Both the position numbers and the translations under genes were made by a program. DNA of 28,592 nucleotides from CAYPEZ01 sp964409985 (lineage in GTDB: Bacteria; Patescibacteriota; Minisyncoccia; Phycocordibacterales; UBA6899), in assembly GCA_964409985.1 (NCBI GenBank), contig CAYPEZ010000008.1:1-28592 (forward strand). Direction: 5' to 3'. This document shows positions 6,122 through 13,730 of this stretch, in pieces; the first letter of the stretch is position 1; each line of letters opens with the position of its first letter. The notes under the pieces were generated by a model. That model saw nothing but the letters and a program-made list of their open reading frames with translations, was not told the origin of the DNA and made no database searches.

Positions 6122-7807
6122 ATGGCTTCGGTGAGACCCCCGAAAGTGCGCCCTAACACCAGAGTGGCCCGGGCACGGAAATATGTTTTTGTTGTAGGCG
6201 GCGTGATGAGCGGTGTTGGAAAGGGGGTCACCGCTTCTTCTATTGCAATGCTCCTTGAAGGACACGGATACTCTGTTACTTCTATCAAAATCGATCCTTA
6301 TATCAACGTCGACGCAGGCACCATGAACCCCACCGAACACGGTGAGGTTTTTGTTTTGTCCGATGGAGATGAGACCGACCAGGATATGGGGAACTACGAG
6401 CGATTTTTGAACACTGACCTCACTCGGGCAAATTATATGACGACAGGGCGGGTCTACCAGTCTGTTATCGAAAAGGAACGCAATCTCAAGTACAAGGGAA
6501 AATGTGTTCAGGTCGTTCCTCATATACCCATAGAGATCATTGAGAGAATCGAAGTCGCTGCTGAAAAAGCAGGTGCGGATATTACGGTTATTGAGATCGG
6601 TGGAACGGTAGGGGAATACGAAAACATCCTCTTTATCGAAAGTGCACGCATGATGGCGCTACAGCACCCAGGCGATGTGCGATTCGTTATGGTCTCATAT
6701 CTTCCAGTTCCAGGAAAAATAGGTGAGATGAAGACAAAACCCACGCAACACGCTGTTCGTGCGCTCAATTCTACTGGTGTGCAACCTGATTTTATCATTG
6801 CACGCAGCTCTGAACCCATCGATCAAGTGCGACGCGAAAAACTTGGACTGTACTGCAATGTCAGACACGATCACGTGATCTCTGCTCCAGATGTCGACAG
6901 TATCTATGATGTCCCAATGAATTTTGAAAAACAGCATCTCGGGAAACTTCTTCTTGAGTCGTTGTCACTCTCTGCAAAAAAGCATCCTAACCTATCAGCA
7001 TGGAAACGATTTGTCACACGGACAAAAAACAATGGAGCGACAGTGAATATCGCTGTGGTGGGAAAGTATTTCCATACAGGATCTTTCGTGCTCTCTGATT
7101 CGTATATTTCGGTCATCGAAGCACTCAAATATTCTGCATGGCACATGGGGGTAAAAGCAAAACTCACATGGCTCTCAGCTGAGGAATACGAACATAATCC
7201 CCACAAACTCAAAGAACTCTCTCGCTATGACGGAGTGCTTATTCCCGGAGGATTTGGAAGTCGGGGGGTTGAAGGAAAACTTAAGGCGATTGAATATGCA
7301 AGACTACACAAGATTCCATACTTCGGTCTTTGTTATGGAATGCAATTATTGACCGTAGAGTATGCTCGTAATGTTCTGAAGCTTAAGGGAGCAAATACTG
7401 TTGAAGTAAACGAGAAGACTCCATTCCCAATCATCGACATCATGCCTGATCAGAAGAAAAAACTTGCGCGGGGTGATTATGGTGGATCAATGCGGCTCGG
7501 GAGTTATACCGCAAAGCTTGAGAAGGGGAGTATCGCTCGTCATGCGTATGGAAAAGAACATGTTGTAGAGCGTCATCGTCATCGTTATGAGGTGAACCCA
7601 ACCTATGTAGGGGCGCTTCGAAAAGCGGGACTCGTTTTTTCAGGGACCTCTCCGGATGGGTCGCTGATGGAAATCGCTGAACTCCCTCAATCCAAACATC
7701 CTTTCTTTCTCGGAACACAATTCCATCCTGAGTTTCTCGCTCGTCCACTTCACCCCCATCCACTGTTTACTGCATTTATCAAAGCGGCAAAATCTCGTCA
7801 TGGATAA
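6122..7807 (+). CDS. pyrG: CTP synthase
   Basis: A 561-residue enzyme that converts UTP to CTP with ATP and glutamine. The N-terminal synthase domain begins at about residue 20 with KYVFVVGGVMSGVGKGVTAS (the P-loop) and includes IDPYINVDAGTMNPTEHGEV and KPTQHAV. The C-terminal glutaminase domain has IPGGFGSRGVEG, nucleophile Cys404 in GLCYGMQ and His535/Glu537 in FHPEF. The first 20 residues form a basic extension missing from typical enzymes, and Tyr replaces the usual Leu after the nucleophile (GLCYG). The chosen ATG is directly behind a -10 box. It overlaps the next gene by eight bases. Confidence 0.95.
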   Translation: MASVRPPKVRPNTRVARARKYVFVVGGVMSGVGKGVTASSIAMLLEGHGYSVTSIKIDPYINVDAGTMNPTEHGEVFVLSDGDETDQDMGNYERFLNTDLTRANYMTTGRVYQSVIEKERNLKYKGKCVQVVPHIPIEIIERIEVAAEKAGADITVIEIGGTVGEYENILFIESARMMALQHPGDVRFVMVSYLPVPGKIGEMKTKPTQHAVRALNSTGVQPDFIIARSSEPIDQVRREKLGLYCNVRHDHVISAPDVDSIYDVPMNFEKQHLGKLLLESLSLSAKKHPNLSAWKRFVTRTKNNGATVNIAVVGKYFHTGSFVLSDSYISVIEALKYSAWHMGVKAKLTWLSAEEYEHNPHKLKELSRYDGVLIPGGFGSRGVEGKLKAIEYARLHKIPYFGLCYGMQLLTVEYARNVLKLKGANTVEVNEKTPFPIIDIMPDQKKKLARGDYGGSMRLGSYTAKLEKGSIARHAYGKEHVVERHRHRYEVNPTYVGALRKAGLVFSGTSPDGSLMEIAELPQSKHPFFLGTQFHPEFLARPLHPHPLFTAFIKAAKSRHG

Positions 7808-8612
7808 GCACGCTCTCGAGGCGTTTCTTGCACAAGCTCCAACAACTGCACAACTCCCGGTTGTGTTTGTGGGCCACGGATCACCACTCAATGGAATTCA
7901 GGATACACCGTACGCTCGTGGGTGGGAGAAGATTGGAGAGGGTATTCCCAGACCACATGCCATACTTGTCATCTCTGCGCATTGGCTGACAGAAGGAACG
8001 GGGATCGATATCTCAGAGCGGCCAACAACCCTATATGATTTTTATGGGTTTCCAGAAGAACTCTATGCCCTGAAGTATGAAGCGCCAGGAGCACCACAGT
8101 ATGCACGGCTGACTAAAAATATTATGGCTCCTCAAAAGATAGAAGAAGAACGGTACGGGCTTGATCATGGAGCCTGGGTTCCTCTTCTGCACATGTATCC
8201 AAAAGCTGATATACCCGTATTTCAACTCAGTGTTGATTTTTCAAAACCCGCACAGTTTCACTACGACTTCGGGTGTTCGTTGGCGCCGCTGCGAGAACGA
8301 GGGGTGCTGATTCTAGGAAGCGGAAACATTGTTCACAATCTCCGAGCAATCAATTGGAAACAAGATGCTTCACCTTTTGAATGGGCAAGGCAATTTGACC
8401 AGTATGTGGAAAAAGCCCTCAAGAGAAAAGATGTTAGTGCTCTTGTTGGGTATACAAATGCTGGGGTATCCGCCTCACTTGCTGTTCCGACACCCGACCA
8501 TTATTTTCCGTTACTTTATGCTCTCGGTGCGGCAGGGGGCAGTACCCCAGTATTTCCTGTTGAAGGCATTGAACATGGCAGTATCTCTATGCGGTCTGTT
8601 CTTTGGAGTTAG
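7800..8612 (+). CDS. ygiD: LigB/YgiD-family extradiol dioxygenase
   Basis: A 270-residue member of the 4,5-DOPA-extradiol-dioxygenase-like family (class III ring-cleaving dioxygenases). The metal and active-site histidines align with E. coli YgiD: His26 in GHGSPLN, His61 in SAHW, His179 in GSGNIVHN and His259 in EHGSISMRSV; DHGAWVPL (His123) is also conserved. The natural substrate in this organism is unknown. The start codon lies within the last codons of pyrG (eight-base overlap), so it is translated from the same message. No metabolic link to CTP synthesis is evident. Confidence 0.85.
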   Translation: MDKHALEAFLAQAPTTAQLPVVFVGHGSPLNGIQDTPYARGWEKIGEGIPRPHAILVISAHWLTEGTGIDISERPTTLYDFYGFPEELYALKYEAPGAPQYARLTKNIMAPQKIEEERYGLDHGAWVPLLHMYPKADIPVFQLSVDFSKPAQFHYDFGCSLAPLRERGVLILGSGNIVHNLRAINWKQDASPFEWARQFDQYVEKALKRKDVSALVGYTNAGVSASLAVPTPDHYFPLLYALGAAGGSTPVFPVEGIEHGSISMRSVLWS

Positions 8613-8635
8613 CTAGCTGTCAGAAAGCTGTGTGC

Positions 8636-8663
8636 TTGACAAAAGCCAATAGTACTCTAAAAT
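8636..8663 (+). promoter_or_regulatory. promoter of the RlpA-like gene
   Basis: TTGACA (8636-8641, perfect) and TAAAAT (8658-8663) are 16 bases apart. The -10 box lies inside a large palindrome, so the promoter is probably regulated. The 5' leader would be about 20 bases with GAGGG six bases before the ATG. Confidence 0.75.
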
Positions 8664-8678
8664 ATTTTTTAGAGTACT
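8651..8678. promoter_or_regulatory. perfect 12-bp palindrome over the -10 box
   Basis: AGTACTCTAAAA and TTTTAGAGTACT flank TATT without mismatch. The left arm includes most of the -10 box and the right arm spans the expected transcription start. It could be a repressor operator or a hairpin at the mRNA 5' end. Confidence 0.6.
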
Positions 8679-8692
8679 TGTTGTGAGGGCTC

Positions 8693-9175
8693 ATGAAAAC
8701 ACATGTGTTCGGGACTTTTTGCCTGTTGCTAGGCATATATCTCCTGTTCCTTTCACTGAACTCGCAAGACACAAAAACAAAAGAACCAAATATGATCTTG
8801 CGGGGTGTCGCGTCGTTTTATGGAAAAGACGATGGATTTCACGGAAGGTGCATGGCAAACGGGGCATTTTTCGACAAAGAGGCCATGACGGCTGCACACA
8901 AATCTCTACCCTTTGGGACAAAAGTGCGTGTGGCGTACCATAATCGGTCCGTAGAAGTCGAAATTACTGATCGTGGTCCCTACAAAAAAGGAAGGATCAT
9001 TGATTTGTCTGAAAAGGCTGCCCGTGATCTCGGGATAGTTAGGAAAGGAATCGTCCAGGTCACTGTTGAGGTGATCACAGTACCAGAGTTTCCTGAGACG
9101 TATTTCCATGAAAATCCTTCATGTATCAAAGATGAGGGAGAGGTCTCGGGCAGAGCGTTATACGCTAGGGGTTAA
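8693..9175 (+). CDS. rlpA: RlpA-like double-psi beta-barrel protein
   Basis: A 160-residue exported protein. An N-terminal hydrophobic segment (about 5-23) acts as signal anchor or signal peptide. The RlpA-like domain at about 38-135 includes GVASFYGKDDGFHGRCMANG, MTAAHKSLPFGTKVRV, ITDRGPY and IIDLSEKAARDLGI, the hallmark order of the family. RlpA relatives cleave or bind naked peptidoglycan glycans; no SPOR domain is present. A Shine-Dalgarno GAGGG precedes the ATG. It stands alone behind a strong promoter with a palindrome, next to two surface proteins, which suggests a cell-wall role. Confidence 0.85.
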   Translation: MKTHVFGTFCLLLGIYLLFLSLNSQDTKTKEPNMILRGVASFYGKDDGFHGRCMANGAFFDKEAMTAAHKSLPFGTKVRVAYHNRSVEVEITDRGPYKKGRIIDLSEKAARDLGIVRKGIVQVTVEVITVPEFPETYFHENPSCIKDEGEVSGRALYARG

Positions 9176-9289
9176 TACCTCTGGCGTTTTCTTTTGGAGT
9201 AGACTCGGAACCCCATTTATCGTCTTGTGCGGAATGTGTAACCCGAGGCGCCACACTCCTTATTCTCAAGCTATACCCCAAACGGGTGT

Positions 9290-9317
9290 TTGTGAAAGCC
9301 TTATTATTGCTTATCTT
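9290..9317 (+). promoter_or_regulatory. candidate promoter of the FN3 protein
   Basis: TTGTGA (9290-9295) and TATCTT (9312-9317) are 16 bases apart, giving a start about five bases before the ATG at 9329. The rest of 9176-9289 shows no convincing gene. Confidence 0.4.
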
Positions 9318-9328
9318 TTGAGAATTCT

Positions 9329-10588
9329 ATGAAAAAGATCTTATCAGCCATCCTTCTTGCGTTGTTTCTCGTGGGATCAACCCCTTCGTTTGCTTTTGCG
9401 ACGAGCGGCAGTGCGACGTCCTCGGACATTGCGTCCCTCCTTTCTCAAATCTCTGCCCTCATGCGCCAGATTGAAGAATTGAAAGCCCAGGCAAAGTCAA
9501 TCCGTGGAGAAGTAAAAAATATTTCTAAAGAAAACAAGAACCATGACGATGACCGCGATGATGATCATGGTCGTAAGGAGAAGAGGACGGTGCTTATTCC
9601 ATGCCCCGATAACGGTGGAACATATACGGCAAAATGGAATGTCTTTAATGGTAAAGGAAAGCACAAGGGTGAATATAAAAAGTACACGAGATATTGCCGC
9701 AATGGACAGACTGGGACATCCACAGATACCACTGCGCCATCCATTTCGTCTATCGCTGTTTCGAACATTACATCTTCAGGTGCGACCATCACATGGACAA
9801 CTGATGAGAATGCAAACACCGTCGTTGCTTATGGAACTACGACAAACTATGGGGCAACATCAACAAACCTCTCGTTTGTAAAAACCCATTCGATCACGTT
9901 GACTGGCCTTTCTGCGAATACTCTCTATAACTTCCAGGTGCGTTCAGCAGATGTTGCGGGAAACCTCGTCGTGTCATCTAACGCATCCTTCACTACAAAC
10001 ACTCAGGCTGATGTGATTGCTCCAGTGATTTCGTCTGTCGCTGTCTCAAATATTACTGCAAGCGGTGCCACGATTACTTGGACGACAAATGAAGCCGCAG
10101 ATTCACAGGTTGTCTATGGGACAACGAGCGCCTATGGATCGACCACGACTCTTGATGCAACTCTTGTGACTAATCACAGTGTGGTGCTCACCGGCCTCTC
10201 GTCATCAACGCTCTACCACATTGCGGTTCGCTCGAAGGATGCTGCCACAAATCTTGCTGTATCCTCAGACGTAGCATTCACCACAAGCGCGCCAGTTGAT
10301 ACGACCGCTCCAACAATTTCAGGCATTTCTGCAACAGTAGGATCCACAACCGCAACGATCAATTGGGCAACGAACGAAAATTCGACAACAAAGGTGTATT
10401 ACAGCACAACAACGCCTCTCGTCTTCGGGTCAGCTCTTATTGTTTCAAACGGATCGCTCGTCGCAAGTCACAGCGCTCCACTTGTATCACTCTCAGCATC
10501 AACCACGTACTACTATGTTGTTGAGTCTGCAGATGCTTTGAACAATATCTCGACCTCAAGTCAGCAGTCCTTCACCACAGGCAACTAG
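9329..10588 (+). CDS. secreted coiled-coil protein with three FN3-like repeats
   Basis: A 419-residue exported protein of unknown function. A signal peptide (about 1-25, ending FAFATS) is followed by a short coiled coil (SLLSQISALMRQIEELKAQ), a charged Asp/His/Lys-rich linker (HDDDRDDDHGRKEKR) and a small two-Cys module (PCPDNGG...RYCRNGQ). Three tandem fibronectin-III-like repeats follow at about 134-226, 229-322 and 325-419. Each begins TAPxISxI or IAPVISSV, contains the ATITWTT or ATINWAT strand and ends with SFTT or AFTT. Such Thr/Ser-rich FN3 arrays are common in surface or extracellular proteins of Parcubacteria and probably mediate adhesion. A strong terminator follows, so it is monocistronic. 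Confidence 0.8.
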   Translation: MKKILSAILLALFLVGSTPSFAFATSGSATSSDIASLLSQISALMRQIEELKAQAKSIRGEVKNISKENKNHDDDRDDDHGRKEKRTVLIPCPDNGGTYTAKWNVFNGKGKHKGEYKKYTRYCRNGQTGTSTDTTAPSISSIAVSNITSSGATITWTTDENANTVVAYGTTTNYGATSTNLSFVKTHSITLTGLSANTLYNFQVRSADVAGNLVVSSNASFTTNTQADVIAPVISSVAVSNITASGATITWTTNEAADSQVVYGTTSAYGSTTTLDATLVTNHSVVLTGLSSSTLYHIAVRSKDAATNLAVSSDVAFTTSAPVDTTAPTISGISATVGSTTATINWATNENSTTKVYYSTTTPLVFGSALIVSNGSLVASHSAPLVSLSASTTYYYVVESADALNNISTSSQQSFTTGN

Positions 10589-10614
10589 CTTATTCACACT
10601 TGAGGGAATAGTCC

Positions 10615-10647
10615 AAAAACCGCTTCTCCACAGAGAAGCGGTTTTTT
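10615..10647 (+). terminator. strong intrinsic terminator
   Basis: AAAAACCGCTTCTC and GAGAAGCGGTTTTT form a perfect 14-bp stem with a CACA loop, and the T-run reaches six bases. It ends the FN3 transcript; the A-tract makes it usable on the minus strand too. Confidence 0.92.
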
Positions 10648-10707
10648 GCTTGTGTGGAAGCGGGGGAGTGTGCGATAGTATGCTCATTAATCCCACACTG
10701 CTCTTTT

Positions 10708-11967
10708 ATGCGACCCATGCGTGTTATGTTTTTTGCGATGTTCTTGTTCCTCCTGCCGAGTCTTGGGACAGCTCAGGTTCTTCCTATCGATCCTGATGGA
10801 GACACCATCCCGAGTGCGGTGTGCACACCTCAGCCACCTCTGTGCTCACCGTTGCCTGATGTTTGTGTACCAGGGCCAGAAGTGTGTACCGGAGAAGGCG
10901 AGACCCTTGTCTGCGGTCCTGGTCCAGAAATCTGTACCCCTGTCCCAGAAGTTTGTACCCCAATGCCCGATCAGTGTGCGCCACTCCTTCCTCCGACAGG
11001 AGACAACTGCGCAGATATTTCGAACACAGATCAAATGGATACAGACGCTGATGCTGTGGGCAATGTCTGTGACGAAACACCAAACGGAGAATCTCTCCTC
11101 CGGGTTGTTGTTTCTGTGCAAAATGATAATGGAGGAATCAAAATCCCAAGCGAGGTTACTGTCCATGTTGGTCTTGCACCGGCGAGTGTTACTCTAAAAG
11201 AGAGGTCACTACTCTCTCGCATTGCAGCGTTTTTTGGTTCTAAAGCTGTTGCGCAAGAGACGCTCATGGCCCCAGCCCAGTTTCCTGGCAATGCCTCAGG
11301 CACGGACGTCGTCCTGCCTTCTGATAATCCCAATTTTTTTCTTTCAACTGATCCAGTTTCTGGGTACAGCCTGAGTCTTGGAGGATGCGAAAGTGGTACC
11401 GTTGCTGCCAATAGCATAAAGACATGCACGATCACTCTCAATGATAACTTTGGGAATGGATTTGGAAGCTATCCTGCTCTTCCTCAGTACGTGTATGGCT
11501 GTACAGATCCTTTGGCAAAAAATTTCCGGAGTGACAACACTCGCGATGATGGCTCGTGTATCTATGCGACGACGACAGGGACCGTGCTTGGTGCGACGAC
11601 GGATGTTCCCGATCTTCCGCTTCCCGCAGGATGCTCTCCGTATCTAAAAGCGTATCTCAAACAGGGAAGGAAGAATGATGCAGAAGAAGTGAAGAAGCTT
11701 CAGACGGTACTCAACGAAACCATGGGTGCATCTCTCCCGGTGACAGGATATTTTGGCAATCTCACAAAGCGCTGGGTCAAGATGTATCAAAAAAAGTTTG
11801 AAGGAGAAATTCTCAAGCCGTGGATTGACGCTGGGTACGGAGAGGGGGGAGGGCTTGCCGCGACGGGGTATGCATTCATCACGACACGACGACACATTAA
11901 TATCCAAAAGTGTGAAGATTTACGCAAAGAACCAATGCCAGAGCTAAAGCCGGACCTCAATCCGTAA
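10708..11967 (+). CDS. secreted surface protein: Cys/Pro repeats, TSP3 motif, C-terminal peptidoglycan-binding-like domain
   Basis: A 419-residue exported protein. I chose the ATG at 10708 because MRPMRVMFFAMFLFLLP is a good signal peptide; the frame is open upstream to 10654. In order come a Cys/Pro-rich stretch of short repeats (VCTP, PEVC, about 35-95), a thrombospondin type-3-like calcium motif (DNCADISNTDQ...DADAVGNVCD), a beta-rich region with a hydrophobic AAFFGSKAVAQE segment, a GCTDPLAKNF...DDGSCIY motif, and a C-terminal PG-binding-1-like domain (CSPYLKAYLKQG, EEVKKLQTVLN, VTGYFGNLTKRWVKMYQ, ATGYAFITTRRHIN). The last domain is characteristic of Parcubacteria surface proteins. It probably lies on the cell surface anchored to the wall. 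Function unknown. Confidence 0.82.
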   Translation: MRPMRVMFFAMFLFLLPSLGTAQVLPIDPDGDTIPSAVCTPQPPLCSPLPDVCVPGPEVCTGEGETLVCGPGPEICTPVPEVCTPMPDQCAPLLPPTGDNCADISNTDQMDTDADAVGNVCDETPNGESLLRVVVSVQNDNGGIKIPSEVTVHVGLAPASVTLKERSLLSRIAAFFGSKAVAQETLMAPAQFPGNASGTDVVLPSDNPNFFLSTDPVSGYSLSLGGCESGTVAANSIKTCTITLNDNFGNGFGSYPALPQYVYGCTDPLAKNFRSDNTRDDGSCIYATTTGTVLGATTDVPDLPLPAGCSPYLKAYLKQGRKNDAEEVKKLQTVLNETMGASLPVTGYFGNLTKRWVKMYQKKFEGEILKPWIDAGYGEGGGLAATGYAFITTRRHINIQKCEDLRKEPMPELKPDLNP

Positions 11968-11971
11968 ACAC

Positions 11972-12238
11972 TTACGATTTCTTCCAGCGAGGGGCGAAAC
12001 GAATCATAAAGACTGCAAATGCGGTGAAGAGCTTGCCTTCTCCACGCGAGAGCATGGATTCCTTAACTACACGTTGAAATTCTTTGAGATCGTTTCCTTC
12101 GTAACAGAGTTTCCCATCTTTAAAGCAGAGACTGCAGTACTTCGGATTCTCGCGTACTCCTGGGTCTTTCTCAAAAGGCATAAGGCAGCTCTCGCACATT
12201 GTTCGGGCAGGGGTTGCGGTATTTTCTTGGTTTGTCAT
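11972..12238 (-). CDS. small zinc-ribbon protein
   Basis: An 88-residue protein and the only protein gene on the minus strand. CESCLMPF (CxxC) and YCSLCF (CxxC) frame a Gly/Pro/Asn-containing spacer, matching the putative zinc-ribbon family Zn_ribbon_2 (PF12674). The rest is helical and basic at the C-terminus (RFAPRWKKS). Its role is unknown. Minus-strand TAAACT (12250-12245) lies six bases before the ATG, predicting a leaderless mRNA. It is convergent with the surface-protein gene, ending only four bases from that stop, and divergent from tRNA-Gln. Confidence 0.8.
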   Translation of the reverse strand: MTNQENTATPARTMCESCLMPFEKDPGVRENPKYCSLCFKDGKLCYEGNDLKEFQRVVKESMLSRGEGKLFTAFAVFMIRFAPRWKKS

Positions 12239-12288
12239 ACCTATAGTTTAGCAAATCTCTTAAAACTGGAAAAATGGCCCATATTTGC

Positions 12289-12294
12289 TAGAAT
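12289..12294 (+). promoter_or_regulatory. tRNA-Gln -10 box
   Basis: TAGAAT lies nine bases before the tRNA 5' end. A weak -35 (TGGAAA, 12267-12272) is 16 bases upstream. The region is shared with the divergent zinc-ribbon promoter. Confidence 0.5.
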
Positions 12295-12303
12295 GCCTCT
12301 CAT

Positions 12304-12374
12304 TGCCAGATCGTCTAATGGTAGGACAACGGACTCTGAATCCGTTTATCTTGGTTCGAATCCAAGTCTGGCAG
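12304..12374 (+). tRNA. tRNA-Gln (CUG)
   Basis: Cloverleaf with acceptor TGCCAGA/TCTGGCA, D-arm GTCT-AATGGTA-GGAC, anticodon stem ACGGA/TCCGT with loop CTCTGAA (anticodon CUG) and T-arm CTTGG-TTCGAAT-CCAAG. The discriminator is G, followed by CAA, so CCA is not encoded. Its last 18 bases before the discriminator recur inverted downstream at 12423-12440. An intrinsic terminator follows. Confidence 0.95.
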
Positions 12375-12381
12375 CAACCGT

Positions 12382-12409
12382 CTAAAAAACTCCGCAAGGA
12401 GTTTTTTAG
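12382..12409 (+). terminator. terminator of tRNA-Gln
   Basis: CTAAAAAACTCC and GGAGTTTTTTAG form a perfect 12-bp stem closed by GCAA, with a six-T run in the 3' arm. The hairpin sits between the tRNA and the inverted tRNA fragment. Confidence 0.85.
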
Positions 12410-12616
12410 TATGCGGTTACTCGCCAGACTTGGATTCGAAAGAGTAGCACTCCATCCTCCCATTCTGCTACCAAGGTGGGGTCCACATGGTGTCGGATGA
12501 TGCACACAGGGGGCATGATGGGCCTCACTGAGCGCACGGGGGAGACCAAAGACGCTTGGATGGCACGTATGTCAGGAGTATTTGCTCAAAGAGAAGAAGA
12601 CTAATAATAAAAGTGC
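12410..12616. other. gene-poor stretch with an inverted tRNA-Gln fragment
   Basis: Positions 12423-12440 are the exact reverse complement of tRNA-Gln 12355-12372. The rest is more GC-rich than its surroundings. One frame is open from about 12410 to the stop at 12602-12604. Within it ATG codons at 12497 or 12500 would give about 35 residues ending FAQREED; codon use at its end looks coding-like, but there is no promoter or ribosome site. It may be the decayed end of a gene. I call no gene here. Confidence 0.5.
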
Positions 12617-12622
12617 TAAAAT
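12617..12622 (+). promoter_or_regulatory. -10 box of the four-TM gene operon
   Basis: TAAAAT ends eight bases before the ATG at 12631. No clear -35 box is seen. Confidence 0.4.
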
Positions 12623-12630
12623 AAAGGTAT

Positions 12631-13044
12631 ATGAAAAAAGCACTCACAACATTTGTGCTCATGGGGCTAGGGTTCTCTGGGTATCTTAGCGGTGTAAAAT
12701 TCTTTTCGAGTACATGTGCCTTTGGGGAACAATGCCCGTACTTCTTGGGTTTCCCAGCATGTTATTTTGGATTTGCGATGTATCTTGCGATGTTTCTTCT
12801 TGTGCTCTACCACTTCACCCGATCAATGGATGAAAAGACACTTTATCACCGTGTCTTCATGATCGCAGTCCTCGGAATATTCTTTGCTGGGTATTTTACG
12901 TTTCGTGAAGTTGGGAAGATATTTACCGAAGGCTTTGCAGCATACGTACTTGGGCTCCCAACATGTGCATGGGGCCTTTTGTTCTATATCCTCATTGCAT
13001 CAGTATCGTGGAAAGGGAAGGCGGCTCTGACTCAGCCACAATGA
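12631..13044 (+). CDS. four-helix membrane protein with conserved-looking cysteines
   Basis: A 137-residue hydrophobic protein with membrane helices at about 5-24, 45-63, 73-92 and 107-127. Cysteines lie near the first loop (C29, C35, C44 in TCAFGEQCPYFLGFPACYFG) and in LPTCAWG near the last helix. The size, four-helix layout and loop cysteines recall VKOR-like thiol oxidoreductases, but the CxxC active-site motif is missing, so I do not assign that function. It is followed after six bases by a DUF1801 gene and probably leads that operon. Confidence 0.65.
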   Translation: MKKALTTFVLMGLGFSGYLSGVKFFSSTCAFGEQCPYFLGFPACYFGFAMYLAMFLLVLYHFTRSMDEKTLYHRVFMIAVLGIFFAGYFTFREVGKIFTEGFAAYVLGLPTCAWGLLFYILIASVSWKGKAALTQPQ

Positions 13045-13050
13045 CGGTCC

Positions 13051-13437
13051 ATGAGGAAAACCACACCACGATCGTCCAGAGATACTGTCGATGCATATAT
13101 CGGACGCTTCTCAGGTGAGACAAAACGGAGGCTCGTTGCCATTCGAACAGTGATTCGTCGCAGCGCTCCTCGTGCGGAAGAAAAAATGAGTTATGGTATG
13201 CCAGGATATAAGCTTGAAGGGAGACCGCTTGTCTATTTTGCTGCATTTGCGAATCATATTGGTCTCTATGCGCTTCCTTCTTCTGTTGTTATGTTTCAAA
13301 AAGAACTCAAGACATATAAGACCTCAAAGGGGACCGTTCAATTTCAACACGATGAGCCACTGCCCCTTTCTCTCGTAAAGAAAATTGTGATATTCCGTGT
13401 GAAAGAAAATCTTGCACGGACAACAAAAAAGACATGA
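13051..13437 (+). CDS. DUF1801 (YdhG-like) protein
   Basis: A 128-residue cytoplasmic protein of the DUF1801/YdhG family. Recognisable parts are DTVDAYIGRFSGETKRRLVAI, given here as its halves DTVDAYIGRF and SGETKRRLVAIR, then EEKMSYGMPGYKLEGRPLVYFAAFANHIGLY and HDEPLPLSLVKKIV. Some relatives are proposed iron chaperones, but the role is not established. It starts six bases after the membrane-protein gene and overlaps the DUF1905 gene by four bases (ATGA). Confidence 0.8.
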   Translation: MRKTTPRSSRDTVDAYIGRFSGETKRRLVAIRTVIRRSAPRAEEKMSYGMPGYKLEGRPLVYFAAFANHIGLYALPSSVVMFQKELKTYKTSKGTVQFQHDEPLPLSLVKKIVIFRVKENLARTTKKT

Positions 13438-13730
13438 CAACATATACCATAAAAGCAAAGCTTTGGTTGTATTCAGGTCATGCGGCATGGCACTTTCTCA
13501 CTACTCCAAAAAATATTTCTGAAAAGATAAAGAAAAAAGTTGCCAAAGGACCCAGGCGTGGATGGGGATCAGTTCGTGTGGAAGCAACAATAGGAAAATC
13601 AAAATGGAAGACGAGCATCTTTCCTGATTCACGAGAGGGATCTTACCTTCTTCCGGTAAAAGCAGATGTACGAAAGAGGGAAGAACTTCTTGAGGGGGAT
13701 ATGGTGCCACTCAAGCTCCGTCTGTTATGA
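13434..13730 (+). CDS. DUF1905 protein
   Basis: A 98-residue protein matching DUF1905: AAWHFLTTPKNISEKI, RRGWGSVRVEATIGKSKWKT, SIFPDSREGSYLLPVKADVRK and LEGDMVPLKLRL are in the expected order. The fold is a small beta-barrel and the function is unknown. DUF1905 and DUF1801-related domains often occur near each other. It overlaps the genes on both sides by four bases, so all three are translationally coupled. Confidence 0.85.
   Translation: MTTYTIKAKLWLYSGHAAWHFLTTPKNISEKIKKKVAKGPRRGWGSVRVEATIGKSKWKTSIFPDSREGSYLLPVKADVRKREELLEGDMVPLKLRLL

Noticed and set aside
6109..6130. CTP-sensing attenuation of pyrG
   Set aside because: The -10 box lies seven bases before the ATG, so there is no leader that could hold such a signal.
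9108..9332. 74-codon open frame after rlpA
   Set aside because: Overlaps the rlpA end and the start of the FN3 gene, has mixed composition and no promoter or ribosome site of its own.
12355..12440. attL/attR attachment sites of an integrated element at tRNA-Gln
   Set aside because: Integration at a tRNA end leaves direct repeats; this copy is inverted and no integrase or phage gene lies nearby.
12285..12500. 71-codon open frame through tRNA-Gln
   Set aside because: It translates the tRNA and its terminator; not a real protein.
12497..12604. 35-codon small gene ending FAQREED
   Set aside because: No promoter or ribosome site and no recognisable product; kept only as a note on the intergenic stretch.
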